Positions 10,475 through 17,347 of a stretch of 34,493 bases of DNA are shown here, piece after piece. The position numbers and the translations under genes were made by a program. Numbering within the stretch: the stretch's first letter is position 1; each line of letters starts with the position of its first letter. The notes under the pieces were generated by a model that made no database searches, was not told the DNA's origin, and saw only the letters and a program-made list of their open reading frames with translations. Source of the stretch: Lachnospiraceae bacterium UBA935 (GTDB lineage Bacteria; Bacillota; Clostridia; Lachnospirales; Lachnospiraceae); contig DBDJ01000072.1 of assembly GCA_002293525.1 (NCBI GenBank), forward strand, positions 8,602 through 43,094, read 5' to 3'.

Positions 10475-10720
10475 TCGGCGGCAATATGTACGGACGGGCC
10501 GCTGACTTTGGTTCATGTGTCCGCAATCTAAGTGTTCCTAAGTATCCCCCCATTGTTTTCGGCGCTCCCGAAACCGTCAGCAAGCACCATCCTTGGCGCA
10601 TGCTGACTTGTGCGGACATCCGTGTCCGCACATTCCTGGACTTTCGCTGGGGATACTAAGGAACACTAAGATCGCTCCCAAAATCACCAAAGTCAGCGGC
10701 CCGTCCGCACATATTGCCGA
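10475..10720 (-). repeat. Palindromic element P1 with two GGA-loop hairpins
   Basis: An outer 32-bp inverted repeat with one mismatch (10481-10512 against 10686-10717) and a second 24-bp pair with two mismatches (10526-10549 against 10649-10672) enclose two apical hairpins. On the transcribed minus strand the first is a perfect 10-bp stem with loop CGGA (10609-10632), and its top reads ACACGGATGT. The second is closed by GTCAGCA/TGCTGAC (10576-10607) and contains CGCCAAGGATGG. These loop contexts resemble the CsrA/RsmA RNA consensus ACANGGAUGU. The element may be a structured RNA, a palindromic mobile repeat, or both. Confidence 0.8.
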
Positions 10721-10833
10721 ATCTACATGTGAAATAACCTTTTGATGTTTGGCTTCTTTATACTTATTGTTGACTTAACAACTAAATCTGTTATTGCCAC
10801 CTTCATACCATCCAGTTTTGAATATCGAATCGT

Positions 10834-11065
10834 CATATTGCCCAAGCATCATCTGCTCAGGTGACTTGCGGGAGAAAATTAGTGGATCTTAGTTTCTCAC
10901 CAAACGAAAAACTAGTGTTGGGCGGCCACGGATGGCCGACCAAGGCATCACGCGCCAAGGATGGCGCTGGATGCCGACACGGGAGCTGCCGATCATTGGG
11001 TGAGAAACTTAGATTCACTTATTTTCGGGAGCCGGAACCGGAGCAGATGATGCTTGGGCAATATG
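10834..11065 (+). repeat. Palindromic element P2, related to P1 in opposite orientation
   Basis: The outer arms are a perfect 25-bp inverted repeat (10834-10858 and 11041-11065), with a further inner pair of 31 bp matching at 27 positions (10874-10904 and 10996-11026). On the plus strand the tip has a hairpin CGGCCA-CGGA-TGGCCG (10923-10938). A second, GGCATC/GATGCC, encloses GCGCCA-AGGA-TGGCGC (10944-10975). The order and loop sequences match P1 read on the minus strand, so the two elements share a design despite different arm sequences. The arms of both include GCAATATG or its complement at the termini. Confidence 0.8.
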
Positions 11066-11076
11066 GCGATGACCGC

Positions 11077-11139
11077 GTAGCCAACACGAGCGACCGCATA
11101 GCCAACATGAGCGACCGCGTAGCCAATATGAGCGACCGT
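11077..11139. repeat. 21-bp tandem repeat abutting the flhB stop
   Basis: Three copies of a 21-bp unit (plus strand GTAGCCAACACGAGCGACCGC and variants) lie at 11077-11097, 11098-11118 and 11119-11139. A degenerate fourth copy merges with the arm of P2. The array begins at the base next to the flhB TAG. The unit length keeps frame, and the zero frame after the TAG stays open for about 45 codons. Confidence 0.92.
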
Positions 11140-12252
11140 CTATGCCCTTCCCTGAGCATGATACACCAGAGCCAGTACCTCGGCGACAGCTTGATAGAGC
11201 TCAGGAGGAACGAAGCCGCCGATTTCGACGTTGGCATACAGCATTCTTGCTAAAGGTTTATTCTCTACGATCTCAATATGATGTTCCTTGGCGATTTCCT
11301 TGATCTTCAGGGCCAGATAGTCTTCGCCTTTAGCCAACACTACCGGGGCTTCATATTGATCCGCATCATATTTGATGGCCACGGCATAATGCGTGGGGTT
11401 GGTGATTACGACATCGGCTTCCGGCAGCTGCTGCATCATACGGCGCTGGGATGCCTGCATCATGCGGCGCTTTTGCTGGGCTTTTACCTGAGGATCTCCT
11501 TCTTGGTTTTTGTATTCATCTTTGACTTCCTGTTTGGTCATCTTCATGTCGTCGCTGAATTTCCACTTTTGGTAAGCATAGTCGGCAAAGGCGATGATCA
11601 TGTAGATAATGGATATGCGGATACCCAGGTCGGTTACCAGCTGACCAACCAGTCCTATGGCTTGTTCGATACTGAGGTCGTAGAGTATATAGAGCTGGTT
11701 CTCCTGATCCATCAGGTAGGAATAAGATACATAGCCGATCAGGCCGATTATGGCTATGGACTTGAGCAGCTCTACGAGGGAGTTCTTGGAAAATATTTTA
11801 CCGAATCCCTTGATTGGGTTTAGTTTGCTGAATTTGGGCTGTAATGGTTTTCCTGAGATTTTCCATTTTACTTGAACGATATCACAGGTGAAGGCTACGA
11901 TGAAGGCAATCAGCATGACGGGGGCGACTATAATGATAAGCTGAAGCATAGTGTCAAAAATCATGTCACGGATGGTGAGGATAGGGATTTCGTCATTGTA
12001 AAGTTTAATTACTTCCGGCATGCGGCTGTAGATATTGCTGAACAGATTGCGTAGACTGTTTCCTACGGTACCGATATAGAATCGGATTACCAAAAAAAGC
12101 ATCAGTAGGCCGAAAGCATTGGCGATTTCTTTACTTTTGGCTACCTGGCCTTCATTTCTGGCATCTTCTAGTTTTTTTGCGGTTGCGGGTTCTGTCTTTT
12201 CACCGCCTGGTCCGTCTTTGGCAAAGAACTGTAGATTATATTTCAGCATCAT
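11140..12252 (-). CDS. flhB: FlhB, export gate and substrate-specificity switch
   Basis: FlhB (370 aa) has four membrane helices and a cytoplasmic domain whose self-cleavage switches export from rod/hook to filament proteins. The autocleavage motif NPTH is present at about residues 285-288 (VVITNPTHYAVAIKYD). The N-terminal amphipathic segment (GEKTEPATAKKLEDARNEGQVAKS) is typical. Two adjacent ATG codons could start it, and the fliR stop overlaps them in an ATGATG junction. It ends in TAG directly before the 21-bp repeats. Downstream the usual neighbour flhA is displaced by the 970-bp gap. Confidence 0.96.
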   Translation of the reverse strand: MMLKYNLQFFAKDGPGGEKTEPATAKKLEDARNEGQVAKSKEIANAFGLLMLFLVIRFYIGTVGNSLRNLFSNIYSRMPEVIKLYNDEIPILTIRDMIFDTMLQLIIIVAPVMLIAFIVAFTCDIVQVKWKISGKPLQPKFSKLNPIKGFGKIFSKNSLVELLKSIAIIGLIGYVSYSYLMDQENQLYILYDLSIEQAIGLVGQLVTDLGIRISIIYMIIAFADYAYQKWKFSDDMKMTKQEVKDEYKNQEGDPQVKAQQKRRMMQASQRRMMQQLPEADVVITNPTHYAVAIKYDADQYEAPVVLAKGEDYLALKIKEIAKEHHIEIVENKPLARMLYANVEIGGFVPPELYQAVAEVLALVYHAQGRA

Positions 12253-13028
12253 ACCATGACCTCCACAAAGGAAACAACCATTTTTCTCATTTGCTGCATA
12301 ATAAAGTCGGCGGCAATGGGCATCAGTCCGGTGGTAAGAAATAGAACACCGACTCCGACCAGGATCTTGATCTGGATTCCGACGGCAAACATATTTAGCT
12401 GAGGAGAAACTTTTGCCAGTATTCCTAGAATGGCGTTGACCAATATTGTTGTGACAAAAATTGGTAATGAAATGCGGAAACCGATAACGATGTAATCCCT
12501 TAAAAACAATAACATAGTTGATACCATTCCGTCCATCCTGAAAACCGCGCCATTTATGGGAATTAATGTAAAAGTGTCGGCAAGTGCTTGTAAAAGGAAC
12601 TGATACATGCCGCTTACCATGAGCATCAGCATGATGACATAGTTATAATAAATACCGGTGATACTTGTCTGTTCTCTGGTGGTCGGGTCAAAAAGCGAAG
12701 CCATGCTTAAGCCTGTTTCCATATCAGCGATGTGACCGGAAAAGGCTACGATGCTGGTACATAGATTGGCACCGAAACCGATCAAGAAACCGCAGACTGC
12801 TTCTTTTAGCACGATGGCTATGAAACCGGTCAGGGTCGTGTATAGGACTTCACCGTTTGGAAAGGCTCCGTTGAGCAGATAGGCAATAAATAAGCCCAGA
12901 CCGATTTTTACCCGGTTCGGCGTATTGGTCATACCAAAAAAAGGGGCAATGTAGATGAAGCTGGTGACCCTCACGAAGATGAATAAAAAATATTCTAGAT
13001 CAGCGAATGTAAAGGATATGTCTAGCAT
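12249..13028 (-). CDS. fliR: FliR, export gate membrane protein
   Basis: FliR (259 aa) is part of the FliP5-FliQ4-FliR1 export pore at the centre of the basal body. Six hydrophobic stretches and the family's loop region (NRVKIGLGLFIAYL, then DMETGLSMASLFDPTTREQ) are present, and the length is normal. It overlaps flhB by four bases. Upstream, where fliQ would normally adjoin, a methyltransferase gene intervenes with a 78-nt gap. A GGAG lies about 13 nt before the ATG, so initiation may be weaker than for its neighbours. Confidence 0.95.
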   Translation of the reverse strand: MLDISFTFADLEYFLFIFVRVTSFIYIAPFFGMTNTPNRVKIGLGLFIAYLLNGAFPNGEVLYTTLTGFIAIVLKEAVCGFLIGFGANLCTSIVAFSGHIADMETGLSMASLFDPTTREQTSITGIYYNYVIMLMLMVSGMYQFLLQALADTFTLIPINGAVFRMDGMVSTMLLFLRDYIVIGFRISLPIFVTTILVNAILGILAKVSPQLNMFAVGIQIKILVGVGVLFLTTGLMPIAADFIMQQMRKMVVSFVEVMV

Positions 13029-13106
13029 TCTGCTTTTATCAACTCCGTTCTTGTATGAAAGATGCCAAATCGTGTTCTCTACGATTTGTGTTGGGTTCTT
13101 TGCTGT

Positions 13107-13742
13107 TTAAAAATTACGAATCTCAAGCAAGCCTGCACAGTGTGAAACTTGATGATATGTCAGGTGGCACTCGTCTTTTAACTGGTCATATATTTCCTGG
13201 AATACAAAGTAATATTCGTCTTGATCCCACGCACTGCCGCAGGAAGCCTGACATTTTTCCAAGTCTGCTCTGGTTTGAAAAGCAACGTCGCCGATGTAGA
13301 TGACGCCGGTTTTTTCGATGAGAACAAGCAGCTCGCGGATTAAGGCCACTTTCATAGTGTCTTCTAAGTGATGTATTGCGTAAGTGCTGATTATAAAATC
13401 AAACCTTGTGTTGATCAGCTCGTCTGGGAGGCCCTTGGAAAAATCATATTGGATTAATCTGGCATTGGGCATTCTGTCTCTTGCTATGTTGAGCATTTCT
13501 GCCGAAAAGTCCAAGCCAGTTATGGTATTTCCTGACTCATATAATTTGGTTGATAGCGTGCCTGTTCCTATTCCGATATCGAAAACAGTGGCAGAGCCCT
13601 TTTCCATTACGCTGGAATATACGGCAGTCATCAGTTTTTGATATCCTGCAAAGGGGTATAAATCTTTATCATCAGCTGTCGATACGGACTGATCGTATCC
13701 GCCAGCCCATAGGTCAAATCCATGTTCATCTAATATATGCAT
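13107..13742 (-). CDS. Class I SAM-dependent methyltransferase inserted between fliQ and fliR
   Basis: This 211-residue protein carries the Rossmann-fold SAM motif I (VFDIGIGTGTLS), an acidic residue ending strand 2 (ITGLDFS), and the motif IV region FDFIISTYAIHHL, as in small-molecule or protein methyltransferases of the Methyltransf_25/YrrT-like kind. The opening HGFDLWAGGYDQ is typical of that group. The ATG at 13742 is preferred because GGAG sits eight bases upstream; the GTG at 13751 would lie within that site. It overlaps the fliQ end by 17 nt, implying coupling. The substrate is unknown. It is not part of the standard export-gate set. Confidence 0.88.
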   Translation of the reverse strand: MHILDEHGFDLWAGGYDQSVSTADDKDLYPFAGYQKLMTAVYSSVMEKGSATVFDIGIGTGTLSTKLYESGNTITGLDFSAEMLNIARDRMPNARLIQYDFSKGLPDELINTRFDFIISTYAIHHLEDTMKVALIRELLVLIEKTGVIYIGDVAFQTRADLEKCQASCGSAWDQDEYYFVFQEIYDQLKDECHLTYHQVSHCAGLLEIRNF

Positions 13743-13995
13743 TAAAATCACTCCATAATTCCGTCATAAATCCGCTCATATTATCCAGCATCCAAGACCC
13801 CGCCACGATAAGTGCCAGGAACTCCGCCAAGATCTTGGGAACAAACGTCAAGGTCTGCTCTTGTATTGATGTCACTGTCTGAAAAATACTGACAGCAAGT
13901 CCGACTATCAAGGATACAATTAAAACGGGGGCTGATGTCGTAATAATCAGATAAATTGCTCTACCGGCTATCTCTGTTGCATCTCCGACCGACAT
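13726..13995 (-). CDS. fliQ: FliQ, export gate membrane protein
   Basis: FliQ (89 aa) is the small two-helix subunit of the FliPQR export pore. Both hydrophobic hairpin helices are clear, joined by the conserved QTVTSIQEQTLTFVPK loop. The start at 13995 gives the family's usual length and has an AGGGAG site eight bases upstream. A longer in-frame start would add six residues lacking support. Its 3' end overlaps the methyltransferase start. Confidence 0.95.
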   Translation of the reverse strand: MSVGDATEIAGRAIYLIITTSAPVLIVSLIVGLAVSIFQTVTSIQEQTLTFVPKILAEFLALIVAGSWMLDNMSGFMTELWSDFNAYIR

Positions 13996-14025
13996 GGTTT
14001 CTTCTCCCTTCACTAAGTGCCTGTG

Positions 14026-14084
14026 TTATGATACGGTTTTATGACACGGTTTATGATATATTATGATACGGTTTATGATACTCT
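14026..14084. repeat. 12-bp tandem repeats between fliP and fliQ
   Basis: Five imperfect copies of a 12-bp unit, TTATGATACGGT, fill part of the 170-nt gap between the fliP stop and fliQ. One extra base separates the first two copies, and one copy is truncated to 10 bp. No hairpin or T-run indicates a terminator. Confidence 0.88.
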
Positions 14085-14165
14085 TTTATTACAAATAACC
14101 TTGATTCTTATCTTCCGTAATCATTAGCTTATTGCAACGGTTTTAATAATTTGGTTTTTATGGTT

Positions 14166-15035
14166 TCACGTATAGGTTGATACTAATTCCCCAATAATCA
14201 GGTTCCAGCCGTCTGCCAGAACAAACAGCAGTATCTTGAACGGCATGGAAATTGTTGTCGGCGGAAGCATCATCATGCCCATGCTCATCAGCGTTGAAGC
14301 CACAACCATATCGATCACGATAAAAGGAATATAGATTACAAATCCTATGATGAACGCGGAACGTAGCTCACCAACGACAAAGCTGGGGATTAATACCGAA
14401 TTGGGGATGTCTTCCAGCGCACCTGACCACTCTGTACCGCTGATTTCCATAAACAGGGTGACATCTTTGATCTCGGCATGTCCATACATAAAGTTCCGTA
14501 GCGGCTCCATTCCTCTGGCAAAGAACTCGTCCTGATCAATTTCACCTGCTTCAAAGGGAATGACCGCCTGTTCATTGATCTCGGTAATGGCAGGCTGCAT
14601 GATGAAAAAGGTTAAAAATAAAGCCAGCCCAAGCAATACCTGATTGGGCGGGGCTGTCTGCGTATTGAGTGCTGCCCGCGTAAAATGAAGGACAATGATA
14701 ATCCTCGTAAATGAGGTCAGCAAAATCAGCAGGATCGGGGCCAGTGATATTAAGGTAAGGGTAATCAGGATCCGTAGCGCACCGTTTAACTGACCGTTCC
14801 CGTCGTCATAAGTCACTGTCACCGTATTGGCGATATTTAATTCCTGTAAATCTTCTTCTGATTCTGCCGTCCCTGGCGGATTGATGACAGTACGGTCTTC
14901 AGTAGTTCCGGGATCAACATCATCCAATCCCGTCGCATGCAGTTCCTGTGAAGGTGCGATACAGAATATGCCTACCAGAAACAGCAGGCACATAATCTTA
15001 TTTGCGACGGCAAAAAATCTCTGACAGTTTTTCAA
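14166..15035 (-). CDS. fliP: FliP, export gate membrane protein
   Basis: FliP (289 aa) forms the pentameric core of the export pore. It has a probable cleavable signal peptide (hydrophobic IMCLLFLVGIFCIAPSQ), a periplasmic-side acidic linker, then the conserved FliP domain with TSFTRIIIVLHFTRAALNTQTAPPNQVLLGLALFLTF split by helices and the C-terminal VVASTLMSMGMMMLPPTTISMPFKIL region. The predicted start is TTG with only a modest AGGCG-like site, so an ATG 14 codons later is an alternative. A 212-nt repeat-bearing gap precedes it. Confidence 0.95.
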   Translation of the reverse strand: MKNCQRFFAVANKIMCLLFLVGIFCIAPSQELHATGLDDVDPGTTEDRTVINPPGTAESEEDLQELNIANTVTVTYDDGNGQLNGALRILITLTLISLAPILLILLTSFTRIIIVLHFTRAALNTQTAPPNQVLLGLALFLTFFIMQPAITEINEQAVIPFEAGEIDQDEFFARGMEPLRNFMYGHAEIKDVTLFMEISGTEWSGALEDIPNSVLIPSFVVGELRSAFIIGFVIYIPFIVIDMVVASTLMSMGMMMLPPTTISMPFKILLFVLADGWNLIIGELVSTYT

Positions 15036-15167
15036 TCTTTTCGCCTACTTTATTGTTTTTCTTGTTTCTCGTACACTATTTGTGATTGTTTCATAATTAC
15101 TATCAATTTTTGTGCATATTGGGTTTGGTATATATTATTACCTATCTACCATTTATTACTTACTATT

Positions 15168-15200
15168 TACTTATTATCTACTTATTATCTACTTATTATC
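15168..15200. repeat. 11-bp tandem repeats between fliO and fliP
   Basis: Three exact copies of TACTTATTATC sit end to end, with a partial fourth and degenerate AT-rich flanks (about 15140-15215), inside the 212-nt gap between the fliO stop and fliP start. The unit is not a multiple of three. It is non-coding on either strand as far as can be seen. Confidence 0.88.
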
Positions 15201-15247
15201 TACTTGGATTTATTACTTTTTACCCATAATATTTTACTCTTATTACG

Positions 15248-15613
15248 TTACTGCTTATTGCTTTTCTTATTTCTTATTTTTTCCAGGATGCTGGCAAAAT
15301 CCGGCATGGGTACGTTATTCCTATCGGGAAGGCGGATTTCATCTTGTGCTACTTCACTTAGGAAGGTAACCTCATCCTTACCTACCGCAATGGCAAGATA
15401 TTTATCGCCGACCCGGATAATCTGGACATATTTGTTGACGGAGATCCGGTACGTTTCGATGATTTCTATATTGGCGCCGATCGACTTGCCTTTTTGATAA
15501 TTACTCATCCATCTTGTCGCAAAAAGGGTAATCGCCACTACAATAACAAAAAGAATGACGACCGTCAGAAACTGCACGATTCCGTTTACACCGCTATACC
15601 CTGTCAGCATCAT
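15248..15613 (-). CDS. fliO: FliO (FliZ-like) export assembly membrane protein
   Basis: This 121-residue protein has an N-terminal membrane helix (GIVQFLTVVILFVIVVAITLFATRW) and a cytoplasmic beta domain with IEIIETYRISVNKYVQIIRVGDKYLAIAV, the characteristic FliO pattern. FliO helps assemble FliP. Start at the first of two ATG codons at 15613, eight bases after the cheY stop; an AGGAT lies about ten bases upstream. A longer reading frame overlapping cheY is not credible. The position before fliP is the standard one. The basic C-terminus (KIRNKKSNKQ) is usual. Confidence 0.9.
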   Translation of the reverse strand: MMLTGYSGVNGIVQFLTVVILFVIVVAITLFATRWMSNYQKGKSIGANIEIIETYRISVNKYVQIIRVGDKYLAIAVGKDEVTFLSEVAQDEIRLPDRNNVPMPDFASILEKIRNKKSNKQ

Positions 15614-15621
15614 GAGCTTGT

Positions 15622-15984
15622 TTATCCTACCACTTTCTTGACTGCTTCCAGCACGCGTTCGGCCTGAAAGGGTTTTACGATAAAATCTTTGGCTCCGGCT
15701 TGAATCGACTCGATAACCATTGCCTGTTGCCCCATAGCGGAACACATAATAACCAGCGCGGCGGCATTGGCGGCTTTTATTTGCTTCAGGGCAGCAATCC
15801 CATCCATTTCCGGCATGGTTATGTCCATAAGAACCAAATCCGGGTGCAATTCGTTGTACTTTTCAATTGCCTTCAGTCCGTTTTCTGCTTCTCCTGCAAC
15901 ATTATATCCATTTTTCGTGAGAATATCCTTGATCATCATTCTCATAAATGCTGCATCGTCCACAATTAAAATATTTTTCGCCAT
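15622..15984 (-). CDS. cheY: CheY, chemotaxis response regulator
   Basis: CheY (120 aa) is a single receiver domain that, when phosphorylated by CheA, binds FliM/FliY and alters rotation. The acidic pair DD (9-10), phospho-acceptor aspartate in VLMDITMPEMDG (Asp54), the Ser of MCSAMGQQ and the lysine of IVKPF are all present. It sits between fliY and fliO, where Bacillus and clostridial operons keep cheY. The gap to fliY is 16 nt. Confidence 0.95.
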   Translation of the reverse strand: MAKNILIVDDAAFMRMMIKDILTKNGYNVAGEAENGLKAIEKYNELHPDLVLMDITMPEMDGIAALKQIKAANAAALVIMCSAMGQQAMVIESIQAGAKDFIVKPFQAERVLEAVKKVVG

Positions 15985-16000
15985 GTTTCTTCTCCTAACT

Positions 16001-17347
16001 TTATTTTATTATTTCCGTTACACGAACACCAAAGCTTTCTTCGATAACTACTACTTCGCCTTTTGCTACAAACTTACCATTTACCAATACATCTATAGGC
16101 TCACCGGCGATCTTATCCAGTTCGATGATCGTGCCCGGTGCAAAATCAAGAATATCTGATATGGACTTCACACACCTTCCCAGCTCCACCGTTACTTCCA
16201 GGGGGACATCCATGATCAAGTTAATATTTTCCTGTCCGGTCAGAGCGCTGTAATCGGTGGTAAAGCTTTGAAACTGCGCCGGCTGTATGTTCATGGGCTG
16301 CATCTGTGGCATACCTGAACTCATCGGCATTCCTGCTCCCGGCATCCCCATCTGAGGCATATTGCCCATCTGGGGCATGTTTCCCATCTGGGGCATCCCA
16401 ATCTGGGGCATCCCCATCTGGGGCATATTGCCCATTTGGGGCATATTGCCCATTTGGGGCATATTGCCCATTGGCATGCCCATTTGCGGCATTCCTGCTC
16501 CCGGCATGCCCATCTGGGACATATTGTTGCCCATATCGATGGGGGTTCCTGCCGGCATGCCCATCTGGGGCATCGCCATCTGCGGCATTCCTGTATCAGC
16601 AGGAGGGCTTGGGCTTGGAGCGGGCGGTGGCGGAGCGGTTTCCGGAGTGCCGAGTTGGCTGCTCATAAAGGTTTCAAATAAGGTCCTGGCAAAATCGATC
16701 GGGTATAGCTGCATAATGACGCTGTCTACCAAGTCACCGATCTGCATCTTGAAAGCGATTTTAACAAAAGTGCCGCCCAGGAACTCAGCAATATCGCCCC
16801 CGTTCACAAATTCCAACATATCTACCAGGCTGGCATCAGGCGGGCTGATGTCAATGACTTTGTCAAGCATGGTAGAAAGCGAAGTGGCGGCGGCTCCCAT
16901 CATCTGGTTCATGGCTTCCGAAATCGCGCTTAGGTGCAGTTCACCCAGTTCGTCGCTGACATTGCTTCCGTCCCCTCCCATCATCAGGTCGGTGATAACC
17001 TTGACATCGGCTTCTTTCATTACCATGATGTTGGAGCCGTCTAATCCGCTCGTATATTTGATCTGGATAAAAACACAGGGCTTTTCATATTCTGCTATTA
17101 CACTGCTCCAGGTAGCAAGTGTTACCTGGGGAGTCGTGATATTGACCTTCCGGTTGACTAACGCATAGAGGGTGGTTGCCGAAGATCCCATACTGATATT
17201 GGCTATTTCACCTATGGCATCCCTTTCATCATTCGTCAGCTCATTTTCGTCAATAGCCGATGAGTCAGATGCCGCCGGCGCATCATCCGAAAGACTTACG
17301 CCGCTCAGAAGGGCATTAATTTCGTCTTGAGATAGCATTCCGTCCAT
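16001..17347 (-). CDS. fliY: FliY, switch protein with CheC-like phosphatase and FliN domains
   Basis: FliY (448 aa) is a C-ring component and CheY-P phosphatase. It begins with MLSQDEINALLSG, a CheY-P binding motif like that of FliM. A CheC-like domain follows, with IGEIANISMGSSATTL and the second helix ISEAMNQMMGAAATSL. It ends with a FliN/SpoA domain (about 375-445, LIMDVPLEVTVELGR to FGVRVTEI). Between them a Pro-rich segment leads to an unusually long linker of M-P-Q-M-G repeats (about 253-353). The ATG overlaps the fliM TAA by one base. Confidence 0.95.
   Translation of the reverse strand: MDGMLSQDEINALLSGVSLSDDAPAASDSSAIDENELTNDERDAIGEIANISMGSSATTLYALVNRKVNITTPQVTLATWSSVIAEYEKPCVFIQIKYTSGLDGSNIMVMKEADVKVITDLMMGGDGSNVSDELGELHLSAISEAMNQMMGAAATSLSTMLDKVIDISPPDASLVDMLEFVNGGDIAEFLGGTFVKIAFKMQIGDLVDSVIMQLYPIDFARTLFETFMSSQLGTPETAPPPPAPSPSPPADTGMPQMAMPQMGMPAGTPIDMGNNMSQMGMPGAGMPQMGMPMGNMPQMGNMPQMGNMPQMGMPQIGMPQMGNMPQMGNMPQMGMPGAGMPMSSGMPQMQPMNIQPAQFQSFTTDYSALTGQENINLIMDVPLEVTVELGRCVKSISDILDFAPGTIIELDKIAGEPIDVLVNGKFVAKGEVVVIEESFGVRVTEIIK
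16289..16591. repeat. In-gene repeats encoding the Met-rich linker of FliY
   Basis: The coding sequence here consists of in-frame 12- and 15-bp units encoding (G)NMPQMG and MPQMG-like blocks, with exact 15-bp copies in the centre (around 16360-16470). The repeat length keeps frame, so copy-number change would lengthen or shorten the linker without truncating the C-terminal FliN domain. Confidence 0.9.

Larger units (their letters stand above)
10170..11139. other. 970-bp non-coding gap between flhB and flhA with palindromes and repeats
   Basis: No convincing gene lies here. Ordinary flagellar operons keep flhB and flhA close together, so this is an expansion. Reading along the plus strand it holds AT-rich sequence with a weak hairpin (10268-10286), a 35-bp direct repeat, a 246-bp palindromic element, about 110 bp of AT-rich spacer, a second palindromic element of about 230 bp, and a 21-bp tandem array abutting the flhB stop. 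Short open frames in it arise from the repeats. The last 30 bases before flhA provide its ribosome site. Base composition of the palindromes is more GC-rich than the spacer. Confidence 0.85.

Noticed and set aside
11019..11237. Minus-strand 72-codon frame overlapping the flhB end
   Set aside because: It uses a different frame inside flhB and then the 21-bp repeats. No ribosome site was found, and flhB is clearly the real gene.
10861..11253. Plus-strand open frame of 130 codons in the flhB-flhA gap
   Set aside because: It is generated by the P2 palindrome and 21-bp repeats and then runs antisense into flhB. It has no ribosome site and no known domain.
16306..17168. Plus-strand open frames opposite fliY
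   Set aside because: They are shadows of the Met-rich repeats of FliY on the other strand.
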